DNA of 64,000 bases from Paludibacteraceae bacterium (lineage in GTDB: Bacteria > Bacteroidota > Bacteroidia > Bacteroidales > Paludibacteraceae). How positions within the stretch are numbered: position 1 is the first letter of the stretch; the number at the start of each line of letters is the position of its first letter. The position numbers and the translations under genes were made by a program. Shown here one piece after another: positions 1-9,298 of the stretch. Under the pieces are notes generated by a model that was not told the DNA's origin, searched no databases, and worked only from the letters and a program-made list of their open reading frames with translations. Where the stretch lies: the NCBI GenBank assembly GCA_017454915.1, contig JAFTCC010000014.1, positions 1 to 64,000 of the forward strand, in the 5' to 3' direction.

Positions 1-1894
1 CTGGCTTAGGATCGTCTGGCAGGTTAGCCCATGCAGGGTCAACAGCCAAAGTATGGTATTCTCCACCACGGTCAACAGCTGCGTAGTTCTTGTTAACAAC
101 ATCCTCACCCTTCTTGCCGTATGACTTAACGATGAAGTGCTTCATCTCCTCTACAGCTTTCTCTACAGGAATAACGCCTGTGATGCGGAAGAAGGCCGAT
201 TGCAGAATAGTGTTAGTGCGGTTGCCCAGACCAATCTCCTGCGCAATCTTGGTAGCGTTGATATAATAAACCTTAATATCGTTGTCTGCAAAGTATTTCT
301 TCACCTTGTTAGGCATAAACTTCACAAGTTCCTCACCCTCGTAGATGGTGTTCAGCAGGAACGTGCCACCTTTCTGCAAACCGCGTGTAACGTCGTACAT
401 GTGCAGGTAAGCCTGAACATGACAAGCCACGAAGTTAGGTGTGGTAACGAGGTAAGTGGAGTGAATAGGCTCATCACCGAAACGCAGGTGCGAGCATGTG
501 AAACCGCCTGACTTCTTCGAGTCGTAGGAGAAATATGCCTGGCAGTATTTGTCGGTGGTGTCGCCGATAATCTTCACAGAGTTCTTGTTAGCGCCCACAG
601 TACCGTCGGCGCCGAGACCGTAGAACTTAGCTTGGAACATGCCCTTGCCACCCATCGCAATTTCTTCGCCTACTGGCAGTGAGGTGAAGGTAACATCGTC
701 AACTATACCAACTGTGAAGTGGTTCTTAGGCTGCGGCAGAGCGAGATTCTCAAACACTGCAAGCATCTGTGCCGGAGTGGTGTCGTTTGAGCCAAGACCA
801 TAGCGGCCTCCTACAACGAGGATATTCTGTAAGCCGAGTTCATCAAGTGCGTCTTTAACATCAAGATAGAGAGGCTCGCCGTTTGCGCCCGGCTCTTTAG
901 TGCGGTCGAGAACGCAGATACGTTTAACAGAAGCGGGCAGAGCCTCTTTCAGGTACTTGAGTGAGAAAGGACGATAGAGATGAACATTTATCAAACCGAG
1001 TTTCTTACCTTTGGCAGCCTCAAAGTCGATAACTTCGCGGATAGCCTCGCAAGCCGAACCCATGCAGATGATTATGTTCTCGGCTTCCGGGTCGCCGTAG
1101 TATGAGAACGGACGATATTTGCGGCCTGTAATCTCCGAGATTTTGTCCATGTAGTCAGAAACGATGTCTGCCACCTCATTGTAGTACGGGTTGCAAGACT
1201 CGCGGTGAGTGAAGAACACATCGGGGTTTTCAGCCATACCGCGCATCACGGGACGCATAGGCGAAAGAGCGCGGTTGCGGAATGCCTGCAGAGCCTCCAT
1301 ATCAACAAGCGGACGGAGGTCTTCCATATCAACGACCTCTACTTTCTGATACTCGTGCGAGGTGCGGAAGCCGTCGAAGAAGTTGAGGAAGGGCACGCGT
1401 GATTTGATGGTAGCAAGGTGAGCCACACCGGCGAGGTCCATCACTTCTTGTACAGAACCCTCGGCGAGCATAGCAAAACCTGTCTGGCGGCATGCCATAA
1501 CGTCTTGGTGGTCGCCAAAGATACACAGTACGTGTGAAGCCAACGTGCGGGCTGAAACATGGAAGACTGCCGGAAGCAATTCGCCGGCAATCTTGTACAT
1601 GTTAGGAATCATCAGGAGCAACCCCTGCGAAGCTGTGAAAGTGGTGGTAAGAGCACCAGCTTGAAGCGAGCCGTGAACTGCGCCAGCGGCACCGGCTTCG
1701 GATTGCATCTCCTGAACGAGCACTGTCTCGCCGAACATGTTCTTGCGGCCCTGGGCAGCCCACTCGTCAACGTTCTCCGCCATTGGCGATGACGGAGTGA
1801 TAGGATAGATAGCAGCAACCTCTGTGAACATATACGCAATATGCGCAGCAGCGGCGTTACCATCCATAGTCTGGAATTTTTTTTCTTTTGCCAT
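1..1894 (-). CDS. nifJ: Pyruvate:ferredoxin (flavodoxin) oxidoreductase, N-terminal part
   Basis: Cytoplasmic thiamine-pyrophosphate/Fe-S enzyme that oxidises pyruvate to acetyl-CoA and CO2 and passes the electrons to ferredoxin or flavodoxin, central to anaerobic metabolism. Translating the minus strand from the ATG at 1894 gives 631 uninterrupted codons that run off the left edge. The start reads MAKEKKFQTMDGNAAAAHIA, followed near residue 30 by the YPITPSSPMAE motif of the PFOR N-terminal pyrimidine-binding domain. Domain II and the gamma-type domain (motifs GGKGMFQAKFYG and GADGTVGANKNSVKIIG, about residues 420-470) follow in the usual order for single-chain PFOR. The family is close to 1,180 residues, so roughly the C-terminal half, with the ferredoxin-like clusters and the TPP domain, lies outside. 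A Bacteroidota promoter sits 57 bases upstream of the start. Confidence 0.95.
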   Translation of the reverse strand, partial: MAKEKKFQTMDGNAAAAHIAYMFTEVAAIYPITPSSPMAENVDEWAAQGRKNMFGETVLVQEMQSEAGAAGAVHGSLQAGALTTTFTASQGLLLMIPNMYKIAGELLPAVFHVSARTLASHVLCIFGDHQDVMACRQTGFAMLAEGSVQEVMDLAGVAHLATIKSRVPFLNFFDGFRTSHEYQKVEVVDMEDLRPLVDMEALQAFRNRALSPMRPVMRGMAENPDVFFTHRESCNPYYNEVADIVSDYMDKISEITGRKYRPFSYYGDPEAENIIICMGSACEAIREVIDFEAAKGKKLGLINVHLYRPFSLKYLKEALPASVKRICVLDRTKEPGANGEPLYLDVKDALDELGLQNILVVGGRYGLGSNDTTPAQMLAVFENLALPQPKNHFTVGIVDDVTFTSLPVGEEIAMGGKGMFQAKFYGLGADGTVGANKNSVKIIGDTTDKYCQAYFSYDSKKSGGFTCSHLRFGDEPIHSTYLVTTPNFVACHVQAYLHMYDVTRGLQKGGTFLLNTIYEGEELVKFMPNKVKKYFADNDIKVYYINATKIAQEIGLGNRTNTILQSAFFRITGVIPVEKAVEEMKHFIVKSYGKKGEDVVNKNYAAVDRGGEYHTLAVDPAWANLPDDPKP

Positions 1895-1950
1895 TGTTAG
1901 ATTAGCGTTTGATTGTTATTGATCTTATTAGATTTTTTTCAGATTCTCCA

Positions 1951-1981
1951 CAAAGTTACGATTTTTATTTCATATGGCAAA
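1951..1981 (-). promoter_or_regulatory. Bacteroidota-type promoter of the PFOR gene
   Basis: On the minus strand, TTTG (1981-1978), 19 bases, then TAACTTTG (1958-1951). This fits the TTTG-(19-21)-TAnnTTTG consensus of the Bacteroidota primary sigma factor. The 57-base gap to the PFOR start codon gives a normal leader. Confidence 0.7.
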
Positions 1982-2050
1982 AACACATTATTAAAATATA
2001 AGTCGTTTACACCTTTTTCAACAGTTTTTCGCCAAACCTGACCTCACGTG

Positions 2051-2081
2051 TTTGCCAAGTCAAATCTTTTGTGTAACTTTG
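2051..2081 (+). promoter_or_regulatory. Bacteroidota-type promoter of the endonuclease I gene
   Basis: TTTG at 2051-2054, 19 bases, then TAACTTTG at 2074-2081, an exact fit to the Bacteroidota consensus. It lies 40 bases before the ATG at 2122 and is divergent from the PFOR promoter. Confidence 0.7.
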
Positions 2082-2121
2082 TTGTTTGTAAAAATTAACC
2101 CTAAAAAATTTATTCATAATC

Positions 2122-3177
2122 ATGAAAAGAACCCTACTCTCTTTGACGGCATTGATTAGTTTGGCCCTATGTGTTTCGGCTCAAACTTACATGTCCGCCG
2201 ACACTTATTACAGCAACAAGTTGGACGGCAAATCTGGCAGCGGACTTGTTTCTGCACTCCATTCGCTTATCAATTCACACACTAACGTAGGTTACGATGG
2301 TCTTTGGGAAGTCTATGACGATTCAGACACCGACCCTAACGGATATTACTACGACATCTATTCCGAGGGCTGCAACTTCTCATCCTCGTCAAAAAAATGC
2401 GGCAATTACTCGAAAGTTTGCGATTGCTACAACCGCGAGCACTCGCTACCAAAATCCTGGTGGGGCAGCGGAAAAGGTCCGCAGTACAGCGACGCATATC
2501 ATCTCTACCCCACTGACGGAAAGGTGAACAACTACCGCAGTGCCTATGCTCTCGGTGAATGCGCTAATGGATTTACACAAATGCAGAAAGATAAGAAAGT
2601 GGATCCGAATAATAACGGACGCGGGAAACTCGGTTCATCAACATTCTCCGGTTATTCAGGAACAGTATTTGAACCTATCGATAAAGTCAAAGGTAACCTC
2701 GCGAGGTCATACTTCTATATGGTTATTTGCTATAACAACATTGACTTCACATCTGGCGCAGGCAACAGCACTTTCACATACAGCGGCAAAAAGGCTGACC
2801 TCACTGATTACGGTGTCAACCTCCTTCTCAAATGGCACAGACAAGACCCCGTGACGCAACATGAAAGAGAGCGCAACAACGCTGTGGCAAAGCACCAGCA
2901 CAACCGCAACCCGTTTATAGACTTTCCTGAACTTGCGGAATACATCTGGGGCAACAAAAAAGGACAGGCCTTCAGCACCACAACAGCACTTGAAGACTCA
3001 TACATAACCCCCGAATACCGTATTCAAGAACGGCACCTGACCAGCGAAGCCAACATGAACGTGTTTGACCTCATGGGGCGGCACATAGCCTCCGGCTCAG
3101 ACATCGAACTGCCTGCTGCCGGAATGTACCTTGTGCGATTTAACAACAACACTTGCGTAAAACTAATCGTTAAGTAA
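2122..3177 (+). CDS. Secreted endonuclease I family nuclease with T9SS sorting domain
   Basis: Predicted extracellular or surface DNA/RNA endonuclease of the endonuclease I family (Pfam Endonuclease_1, related to EndA/Bsn). A signal peptide covers residues 1-20, ending CVSA before QTYMS. The catalytic core carries the diagnostic NREHSLPKSWW motif at residues 104-114, whose His is the expected general base, followed by DAYHLYPTDGKVNNYRS. Several cysteines between residues 84 and 102 may form disulfides. The last 40 or so residues (NVFDLMGRHI, then LPAAGMYLVRF) look like a type IX secretion C-terminal sorting domain of type A, so the protein is probably exported by T9SS. It is 351 residues long. 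The next gene starts 8 bases after the stop, so the two are probably co-transcribed. Confidence 0.88.
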   Translation: MKRTLLSLTALISLALCVSAQTYMSADTYYSNKLDGKSGSGLVSALHSLINSHTNVGYDGLWEVYDDSDTDPNGYYYDIYSEGCNFSSSSKKCGNYSKVCDCYNREHSLPKSWWGSGKGPQYSDAYHLYPTDGKVNNYRSAYALGECANGFTQMQKDKKVDPNNNGRGKLGSSTFSGYSGTVFEPIDKVKGNLARSYFYMVICYNNIDFTSGAGNSTFTYSGKKADLTDYGVNLLLKWHRQDPVTQHERERNNAVAKHQHNRNPFIDFPELAEYIWGNKKGQAFSTTTALEDSYITPEYRIQERHLTSEANMNVFDLMGRHIASGSDIELPAAGMYLVRFNNNTCVKLIVK

Positions 3178-3185
3178 ACAAACTT

Positions 3186-3788
3186 ATGAAACGCTATCTT
3201 ACATTGTTTTTCACAGCCATATTTGCGCTTTCATCATTGGCGCAATACAATGCCTCAAAAGGCAAGGCGATAGTCCGCAAGGGCGAATGGCAAAATGGAT
3301 TTACGGCGGCAAAGCCCCACAAGAGCACCGACTGGGCGGAATTCGCGAACCAATACACCAAAAACAAAGCAACGTGGGACAGCGTGTTCAATTGGCTTGC
3401 CACACAGGATCTGAATGCGCTTGCAGAAGGCAAATATCCCATTTGCGGACAAACATACGCACGCATACAAGTCGCCAACACACGACCCGAACAGCAGTGC
3501 AGAATCGAAAGCCACCGCAAGTACATCGACTTCCAGTGGACTGTGAAAGGAAAAGAAGGCGTGAGACTGTTCAAGCACGAACAGGTATGGCCTGCTTCAC
3601 CATACGACAAGAAAAAGGACTTCAGACGCTACGAACTTAAGGATGGGCAAAAGCCAAAATTCTTCAAAAGTAATCCAAAACAGTTCTTCATGTTCTTCCC
3701 TAACGACTATCACCAGTGTATGCTTGAAGTCGGAGGCAAAAAAGCCTCATTACGCAAAGTAATAGTTAAAATTGAATATGTGCCATAA
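3186..3788 (+). CDS. YhcH/YjgK/YiaL family protein (DUF386), exported
   Basis: A 200-residue protein with an N-terminal signal peptide (residues 1-19, ending LSSLA) and a YhcH/YjgK/YiaL (DUF386) cupin-like domain. Recognisable parts are the segment ESHRKYIDFQWTVKGKEG, the phrase GQKPKFFKSNPKQFFMFFPND and the metal-site-like motif DYHQCML near residue 177. Cytoplasmic family members have been linked to sialic acid and anomeric sugar metabolism, but the exact activity is not settled. An exported copy next to a secreted nuclease is less usual, and its substrate cannot be read from sequence. It begins 8 bases after the nuclease gene and is followed by a bidirectional terminator. Confidence 0.85.
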   Translation: MKRYLTLFFTAIFALSSLAQYNASKGKAIVRKGEWQNGFTAAKPHKSTDWAEFANQYTKNKATWDSVFNWLATQDLNALAEGKYPICGQTYARIQVANTRPEQQCRIESHRKYIDFQWTVKGKEGVRLFKHEQVWPASPYDKKKDFRRYELKDGQKPKFFKSNPKQFFMFFPNDYHQCMLEVGGKKASLRKVIVKIEYVP

Positions 3789-3807
3789 GGCACACATCTC
3801 CACTCAC

Positions 3808-3848
3808 AAAAAATCAGCCATGCCCTCTCGTGGGTATGGCTGATTTTA
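3808..3848. terminator. Bidirectional terminator between convergent genes
   Basis: A hairpin with arms reading AAAATCAGCCATGCC and GGTATGGCTGATTTT (one mismatch), with an A run on one side and a T run on the other. It lies between the converging YhcH-like gene and mltG and can serve both. Confidence 0.75.
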
Positions 3849-3872
3849 TATCTATGTGGGCAATGCCCTCTC

Positions 3873-4958
3873 CTACTTGATGCCTCTCGCATTAAGTGCG
3901 GCGTGGTACTTGCGGGCGTTGGCAGTATGCTGCGATAAGGTTGCGGCAAAGTTGTGAGTGCCGTCAAAAGTCTCTTTAGCGCACATGAAAATATAGTTGT
4001 GCTGTTCAGGATGGAGCACCGCCTCTATTGCCTCTTTCTGCGGCATACATATAGGACCTGGTGGCAAACCTTTATATTTATAAGTATTGTAGGGTGACTC
4101 CACCTGCAAGTGATTGTTAAGCACTCGTCTAATGCCTTGTTGGTTGAGCGCAAAAAGTACGGTGGGGTCTGACTGCAACAATATGCCCTTGCGCAATCGG
4201 TTAAGATACAAACCTGCCACCGTCGCCATCTCTGGCTGATGATGCGTTTCAGAGCAAACTATGCTTGCAAGCACCGACACCTCAAGTGGCGTAAGCCCTT
4301 GCTCTGCTGCGGCTGCACGGCGAGAACTGTTCCAATAGCGTTCATACTCCTTTGCCATTCGCTCAACAAGTTGCGCGGGAGTTATGGTCCACAAAACCTC
4401 ATACGTGTCAGGCAGATACATTGCTATGGCGGTGTGGGGTTCAAAACCATAATGGGCAGCAAGTGCAGAGTCACACAATGCCGACGCTATAGACGCTGAA
4501 TCAGCAAGCAGACGCGAGGACATCTTGCCGGCAAGGGCTGGCAGTGTCTTAGCATAGCGGAAAGTGAGCCGCACAGGCGTCTGCATATTCGCGCGAAACA
4601 TATTGAGCAACTCTCGGTCAGAAACCACATTTGGAATTGTGAAACATCCGGGGCGAATGCTGTCCACATCCATCAAACGGGCGTGCGTTCGCATCATCCG
4701 CGCGGATGATATATTCAGCGCAGTATCAAGACGACTGATTAGTTCGGAAGATGATATTTTTTTCTCTATATAAAACCGTTGGCTCTCGCCTGTGGCTGTA
4801 ACAGCATTGCGGACAAGAAAGCGATAAGCATGTAGCCCTATCCAAGTGGAAAGCACAGCAAGAATCACAACTATTGCCAGTGAAATCCATAGCCACTTCT
4901 TGTGCAACAAGGGTTTTGCAACGTCAATATTCGGTTCTTTGGGTGCTATTTCCTGCAT
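3873..4958 (-). CDS. mltG: Endolytic transglycosylase MltG (YceG family)
   Basis: Inner-membrane lytic transglycosylase that cuts nascent peptidoglycan strands and is thought to set glycan chain length. The 361-residue protein has a short cytoplasmic N-terminus, one membrane span at about residues 24-46, and a periplasmic YceG domain. The catalytic region begins ASIVCSETHHQPEM at residue 231; the conserved glutamate of the family's ET pair is Glu237. The late motif GLPPGPICMP (about 297-306) is also typical. The usual EKET reads CSET here, but the key acid is kept. It is the last gene of a leftward envelope block, 99 bases after the MCE gene. Confidence 0.92.
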   Translation of the reverse strand: MQEIAPKEPNIDVAKPLLHKKWLWISLAIVVILAVLSTWIGLHAYRFLVRNAVTATGESQRFYIEKKISSSELISRLDTALNISSARMMRTHARLMDVDSIRPGCFTIPNVVSDRELLNMFRANMQTPVRLTFRYAKTLPALAGKMSSRLLADSASIASALCDSALAAHYGFEPHTAIAMYLPDTYEVLWTITPAQLVERMAKEYERYWNSSRRAAAAEQGLTPLEVSVLASIVCSETHHQPEMATVAGLYLNRLRKGILLQSDPTVLFALNQQGIRRVLNNHLQVESPYNTYKYKGLPPGPICMPQKEAIEAVLHPEQHNYIFMCAKETFDGTHNFAATLSQHTANARKYHAALNARGIK

Positions 4959-5057
4959 AATACTAAATTATGAATTTGCTGTATATAATCAACAAACAAA
5001 GCCGTTTTAGCCGCACTTTCTAATCTTAAGCCGCTTGCTCTAAAGTCGGATTATGGG

Positions 5058-5996
5058 TTAATTGCCGGCCGCTGATGCCTTGTCCTGTTTCTTTCGCTCG
5101 CGGCTGTTGCCGAACAAAGAGAAGTGGACATAGCGTTTCGGATTCTGTTTCAAGTCAACGATAAGTTTGTCCGCATCAGCCACTGTCTGGTTGATGTTCA
5201 AATACAACTGTTTGTCATTCATCAGCATGCCAACTGTGCCATCTGTAGAGTTGAGTTTGTCGGCGAAATGGCTAACCTTGTCTATTGTGCTGTTCACTTT
5301 GCTTATTGTAAGAGCAAGGTCAAGGTCATTAAGTTTCCCGGCAAAAAGCCGAACGTCTGCCATCGTACCTTTTACGTCAGCTACTATAACAGGCACATCA
5401 TTGTTCATCAGGCTTTTAAGTTTGATTGATGAGGCTTTGAGCTCGGCTGTTATAACTTTCACGTTTCCGAGCGACTGCTTGAGGTCGTCACTCGCTATCA
5501 GGTTATTAGCGGATACCACAAGCGTGTCAACATGCTCTATTGCGGTAGATATTTTAGGCATAAGTTCTTCCTGAAGACTCGCCACAAGCCCATGCGACAC
5601 AGATGTGGGAAGCGTGTCATTGCCCAAGTGGATGCGGCTGTAGTCTGCGCTGTCGGGCAGCACTATCTGAACTGCCTTACCGCCAAGCAAACCATCGTCA
5701 AACAATTCGATGCGCGAGCCAAGCGGCAAGTCTATGTCTTTGTTGATAGACAAGGCGACAACAAACGGCGTGGAACTCCTGAAGTCATACTGGACCTTGT
5801 CAACCTGTCCTACTTTAAAGCCCTTGATAAACACGGGAGCGGATTCGTTAAGGCCACCCAAATCGGCATAGGTGCCGTAATAGTGCTTAACTGGCGAGAA
5901 TATGTCAATGCCTTTCAGAAAGTTAAGCCCATAATAGAGCAGAAACAATGCGATTACGGACACAAGGCCGATTTTGATTTCACGAGAGTGCTTCAT
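5058..5996 (-). CDS. MCE (MlaD-type) lipid transport protein
   Basis: A 312-residue protein with an N-terminal membrane anchor (about residues 10-30) followed by one MCE domain (about 38-115, containing GLNESAPVFIKGFKVGQV and GLLGGKAVQIVLP). A long helical, repetitive C-terminal region follows (about 135-300), of the kind that forms a tunnel in MCE proteins. The family supplies the substrate-binding subunit of Mla-type ABC systems that move phospholipids between the membranes. No MlaE or MlaF gene lies next to it here, so the permease and ATPase must be elsewhere. It follows the amidase gene by 58 bases. Confidence 0.88.
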   Translation of the reverse strand: MKHSREIKIGLVSVIALFLLYYGLNFLKGIDIFSPVKHYYGTYADLGGLNESAPVFIKGFKVGQVDKVQYDFRSSTPFVVALSINKDIDLPLGSRIELFDDGLLGGKAVQIVLPDSADYSRIHLGNDTLPTSVSHGLVASLQEELMPKISTAIEHVDTLVVSANNLIASDDLKQSLGNVKVITAELKASSIKLKSLMNNDVPVIVADVKGTMADVRLFAGKLNDLDLALTISKVNSTIDKVSHFADKLNSTDGTVGMLMNDKQLYLNINQTVADADKLIVDLKQNPKRYVHFSLFGNSRERKKQDKASAAGN

Positions 5997-6054
5997 AATA
6001 TGTTAAAATAGTATTTTATCAGTGTTTAACCAATGTCGGACATAGTGCCGAAGG

Positions 6055-7284
6055 TTATTTCTTTTTTTGGTATTCCCTTGCCTCCGCCACGGTTACTTTT
6101 TTGCCTTTGATGAATGCGATAGTGAATGCATCGGCAAATTTTGCGCGGACTTCTTTGTTCAGGCGCACAATTTCGTTCCAGTCGTCCGTTGCGCCGTAGG
6201 TGTACTTATACACACCATTTTCCTTAAAATATGTGGCTGGCAGACCTTTCAGTTCTGGCGAACCGCTTTTTATTGGCGTTGGCGATGATTTATATTGGAT
6301 TTTATACACCACTTCTGCTTCCACTGTTTGGGACACGCTACTTGTTGTTGAAACCGAGTCGCCGGTCTGTTGCAAAGTGGTTGTTACATTCTCTTCTTCT
6401 CCTAGTTGTTTGGCTTCTTGATGTTTGGCTTCATCATTTTGAGATGTCTCATCTAGTTCCTTAATTTTATCACCGGCATCCTGCCCCTTTACACTCTTGC
6501 GCTGTATGCTGCGCTTGTAGTCCACAAAAGCGTTGTATATGGCATTCGCCATGGTTTCCCGACCCGACTGGCTCAGCAGAAACTTCTCCTCTTCAGCGTT
6601 AGTTATGAAACCCACTTCTATCAGGACGCTCGGACAAGCCGACTTGTGAAGAACCCAAAACGCAGCCTGTCGCACACCTCTGTCATTGCGTTTAGCCTTG
6701 TCAACAAACTGGCGCTGAACCATTGACGCAAACTGAACGCTCTTGTCAACATACTGGTCTTGCATAAACTCAAACATGATGTAAGACTCTACTGAGTTTG
6801 GGTTAAACCCTTGGTATTTCGTCTTATAGTCATTCTCAAGAAGCATCACAGAGTTCTCACGCATTGCAACATCGAGGTTCGACTGGGATTTGTTCAAACC
6901 GAGAGTAAACGTCTCTACGCCATGAGCCGAGGCGCTTTTCGCAGAATTAGTGTGGACGCAAATAAATAGGTCTGCCTTGTGTTTGTTCACGAAGTCTGCC
7001 CTACCCTGCAACGTAACAAAAACATCAGTTTTGCGGGTATAGTAAACCTTTACGTCAGGGCATGTGGCTTCTATTTTCTTGCCCAACTCAAGTGATATTG
7101 CAAGGTTAATATCCTTTTCCTGTCCCCTTGCGCCCATTGCCCCGGGGTCATGACCGCCGTGTCCTGCGTCTATCACGACAACAAAAGGTTTGTCAGGAGC
7201 CGTAGACTGCTCGGCATACAAGTGAGCCGAAAACAGCATGAACAGCACCACAAAAGCGGATGAAAAGAATGACGATATTTTCAT
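6055..7284 (-). CDS. N-acetylmuramoyl-L-alanine amidase with C-terminal SPOR-like domain
   Basis: Periplasmic zinc amidase that cuts the bond between muramic acid and the stem peptide. A signal peptide (about residues 1-24, ending LYA) precedes an Amidase_3 domain. VVIDAGHGGHDPGAMG carries the first zinc His, GQEKDINLA the zinc Glu, FICVHTNSA the second His and VLIEVGFITN the catalytic Glu. After about residue 235 there is a charged linker, and then a region with FKENGVYKYTYGATDDW that resembles the SPOR-like C-terminus of Bacteroides AmiC-type proteins. The -7 promoter box lies only 4 bases before the ATG, so the message may be leaderless; the next in-frame ATG would destroy the signal peptide. 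Confidence 0.92.
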   Translation of the reverse strand: MKISSFFSSAFVVLFMLFSAHLYAEQSTAPDKPFVVVIDAGHGGHDPGAMGARGQEKDINLAISLELGKKIEATCPDVKVYYTRKTDVFVTLQGRADFVNKHKADLFICVHTNSAKSASAHGVETFTLGLNKSQSNLDVAMRENSVMLLENDYKTKYQGFNPNSVESYIMFEFMQDQYVDKSVQFASMVQRQFVDKAKRNDRGVRQAAFWVLHKSACPSVLIEVGFITNAEEEKFLLSQSGRETMANAIYNAFVDYKRSIQRKSVKGQDAGDKIKELDETSQNDEAKHQEAKQLGEEENVTTTLQQTGDSVSTTSSVSQTVEAEVVYKIQYKSSPTPIKSGSPELKGLPATYFKENGVYKYTYGATDDWNEIVRLNKEVRAKFADAFTIAFIKGKKVTVAEAREYQKKK

Positions 7285-7288
7285 GCTA

Positions 7289-7320
7289 CAAAGTTAAGAA
7301 AAAACAAGAGAAATGCCAAA
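7289..7320 (-). promoter_or_regulatory. Promoter of the amidase gene, almost touching its start codon
   Basis: On the minus strand TTTG (7320-7317), 20 bases, then TAACTTTG (7296-7289). Only TAGC separates the -7 box from the ATG at 7284, so the transcript should begin at or near the start codon. Confidence 0.65.
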
Positions 7321-7388
7321 TTTATTTGAGCAATTACGAGTACCGGCAATTTCGGCAAATCAAATGTTAAGAAAAACGGAACCGCACA

Positions 7389-9257
7389 TTACCGCGAAAG
7401 ATAGTCATCAAGCACGTGCTGGGCATAAGCGTTGCAGCACAGGTCTATGCTGTCGTTAGGGGTGCAATTTGCGTACCAGAAACGCCTTTCGCCTGTTTCG
7501 ATGTTATTGACGAACGTGTAGCCCGGCGAAACGTATCCCCATAACTCGTTACGGAAAAAGAATGCATATTGCCGTTTTGAGTCAAAAACGCTTTTTGAGA
7601 ATTTCGCTGCTTCGCCAGCCTCTATATGACAGATGTCGCAAAGCGTCGCAAGCACATCGGTCTGGGAGCATACGTTGTGACACACAAATGCAGTATCTAC
7701 CACTCCGCCTGTCAACACAAGAGGAATACGATAATTCTCGGGGTCGTCAATTGCAATGCCAAACTCATGCAAGCTTGCTGTGTGGTCAGAGCAGATAACA
7801 ACGAGAGTACTGTCCCACAGTGGCTTGGCACGCAAGCTGTCTAACATTTGTCCAAGACAGCGGTCGGCATATCCGAAAGCGTTCAGCGCACGCTGTTTGC
7901 CGTCTGACGGCGAGGCAGTGCCTGGAACATCAAAGGGCGGATGAGAACTGATGTTATAGCATGCGCTGAAGAAAGGCGACGGTAATGTATCAAGCTCTGC
8001 AATGTATCGACCATACAGATATTCGTCAGGCGCGCCCCATTTCTGCATACGGCTCACGACAAGCGGAAAATCAGAACGCTCTGTGATGCGCTCCACACCT
8101 GCCTGAAGCAAAAACAACTTAGTGTTATAAAAGTCTATGTCCCCGCCATAGGCAAAATGCGTCGTGTAGCCTTGTTTACCAAACAGTTGCGGCAATGAAC
8201 TTAATGTCGCAAGTTTAGCCGGCTCCTCCATTATCGAGCTATAATTGACAAGCGCAGGATAAGCTCCAAGCAAAGCAGCGATGCCTTTATCAGAGCGATG
8301 CCCTGTGGCATAGCAACTGTCAAACGCAATACCTTGACGACATATCTCTGAAAGACAAGGAGTATAATCTGTTTCACCCGAGGTCAGAAATCCGCACATC
8401 CGCGACGAGAACGACTCAAGAATCACAAGAACCACATTACGCGGCTTGCGAATGAACGGAATCTGTACGTCAGAAGACGCATAAAAATGCTCATCGAAAA
8501 TCTCTTTCGCATCATGTGCCGCCATGCTCGCCAAAGGATTGTCGTTGCCACTTTGGTTAAGAGCCGTAAACACGAAATTCCAAAAGAAATTATACGCACC
8601 ATAGTTACTAATCAGGTGACGCGAAAAACTAACGGTTGACGGACTCATAGGAGCATTGCCCACCGTGCCTCTGATAGGCAACAGCAGCGTCACTGCAAGC
8701 AGCAGCTGTGCAACACTTACCATAGCCCGTCGTTTTGCGCTTTGGCTTTGGTTTTCGTCCTCCGCCTCACGCCCGAACATCGAAATCACAGCCAACACTC
8801 CACGCACAGCACACCATAACAGCACTACATAGACCATCACGGCCGCCAACCATTGACCTGTCGACAAACTCTGAAGCATACCAACCGGATCCCTGAAAAA
8901 TGTCATGATTGAAACATTTAGGCGCGTCTGCCACTCACTGAAAGTTGCAGCATCAGCGCATCCCATCAGCACCAGCAACGGAAGCATTAGCAGAGAATAC
9001 CATTTTATCGCACCGAACGCCACTTTACGACAGAAAGGTGCAATAACAAGGCACAGAGCAGGAAAAATCGTCAGATAACCAGCCGCCGACAAGTCCATGC
9101 GAAGACCATGAAGCACTATGCCACAACACTCCAATGCGCCAAGCGGAAAATAAGACGAATGGTTAAACAGCAGGAAAAAGACTTTGAAAGCAACAAAAAA
9201 CAGAAGCCAGTACACGAACTGACCCACTCCCATTGTCACTATCTCCTTAAGTTTCAT
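7389..9257 (-). CDS. LTA synthase family membrane phospho-/sulfo-transferase
   Basis: A 622-residue protein with about five membrane spans in residues 1-170 and an extracytoplasmic sulfatase/alkaline-phosphatase fold from about residue 275. The first metal-site segment is NVVLVILESFSS, the nucleophile region is GHRSDKGIAALLG, and a later metal-site segment is VVICSDHTASLHEFG. LtaS and related phosphoglycerol or phosphoethanolamine transferases share this layout; in Gram-negative Bacteroidales the acceptor is probably a periplasmic glycan or lipid A, not lipoteichoic acid. The usual catalytic Thr (RTD) appears as Ser here (RSD). Its promoter is back to back with the pheT promoter and leaves a leader of only a few bases. 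Confidence 0.85.
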   Translation of the reverse strand: MKLKEIVTMGVGQFVYWLLFFVAFKVFFLLFNHSSYFPLGALECCGIVLHGLRMDLSAAGYLTIFPALCLVIAPFCRKVAFGAIKWYSLLMLPLLVLMGCADAATFSEWQTRLNVSIMTFFRDPVGMLQSLSTGQWLAAVMVYVVLLWCAVRGVLAVISMFGREAEDENQSQSAKRRAMVSVAQLLLAVTLLLPIRGTVGNAPMSPSTVSFSRHLISNYGAYNFFWNFVFTALNQSGNDNPLASMAAHDAKEIFDEHFYASSDVQIPFIRKPRNVVLVILESFSSRMCGFLTSGETDYTPCLSEICRQGIAFDSCYATGHRSDKGIAALLGAYPALVNYSSIMEEPAKLATLSSLPQLFGKQGYTTHFAYGGDIDFYNTKLFLLQAGVERITERSDFPLVVSRMQKWGAPDEYLYGRYIAELDTLPSPFFSACYNISSHPPFDVPGTASPSDGKQRALNAFGYADRCLGQMLDSLRAKPLWDSTLVVICSDHTASLHEFGIAIDDPENYRIPLVLTGGVVDTAFVCHNVCSQTDVLATLCDICHIEAGEAAKFSKSVFDSKRQYAFFFRNELWGYVSPGYTFVNNIETGERRFWYANCTPNDSIDLCCNAYAQHVLDDYLSR

Positions 9258-9261
9258 GACA

Positions 9262-9292
9262 CAAAGTTACGACTAAATCACCGAACCGCAAA
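9262..9292 (-). promoter_or_regulatory. Promoter of the LTA synthase-like gene
   Basis: On the minus strand TTTG (9292-9289), 19 bases, TAACTTTG (9269-9262). Four bases separate it from the ATG at 9257. Translation might instead begin at the ATG for residue 9. Confidence 0.65.
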
Positions 9293-9298
9293 ATAAAT

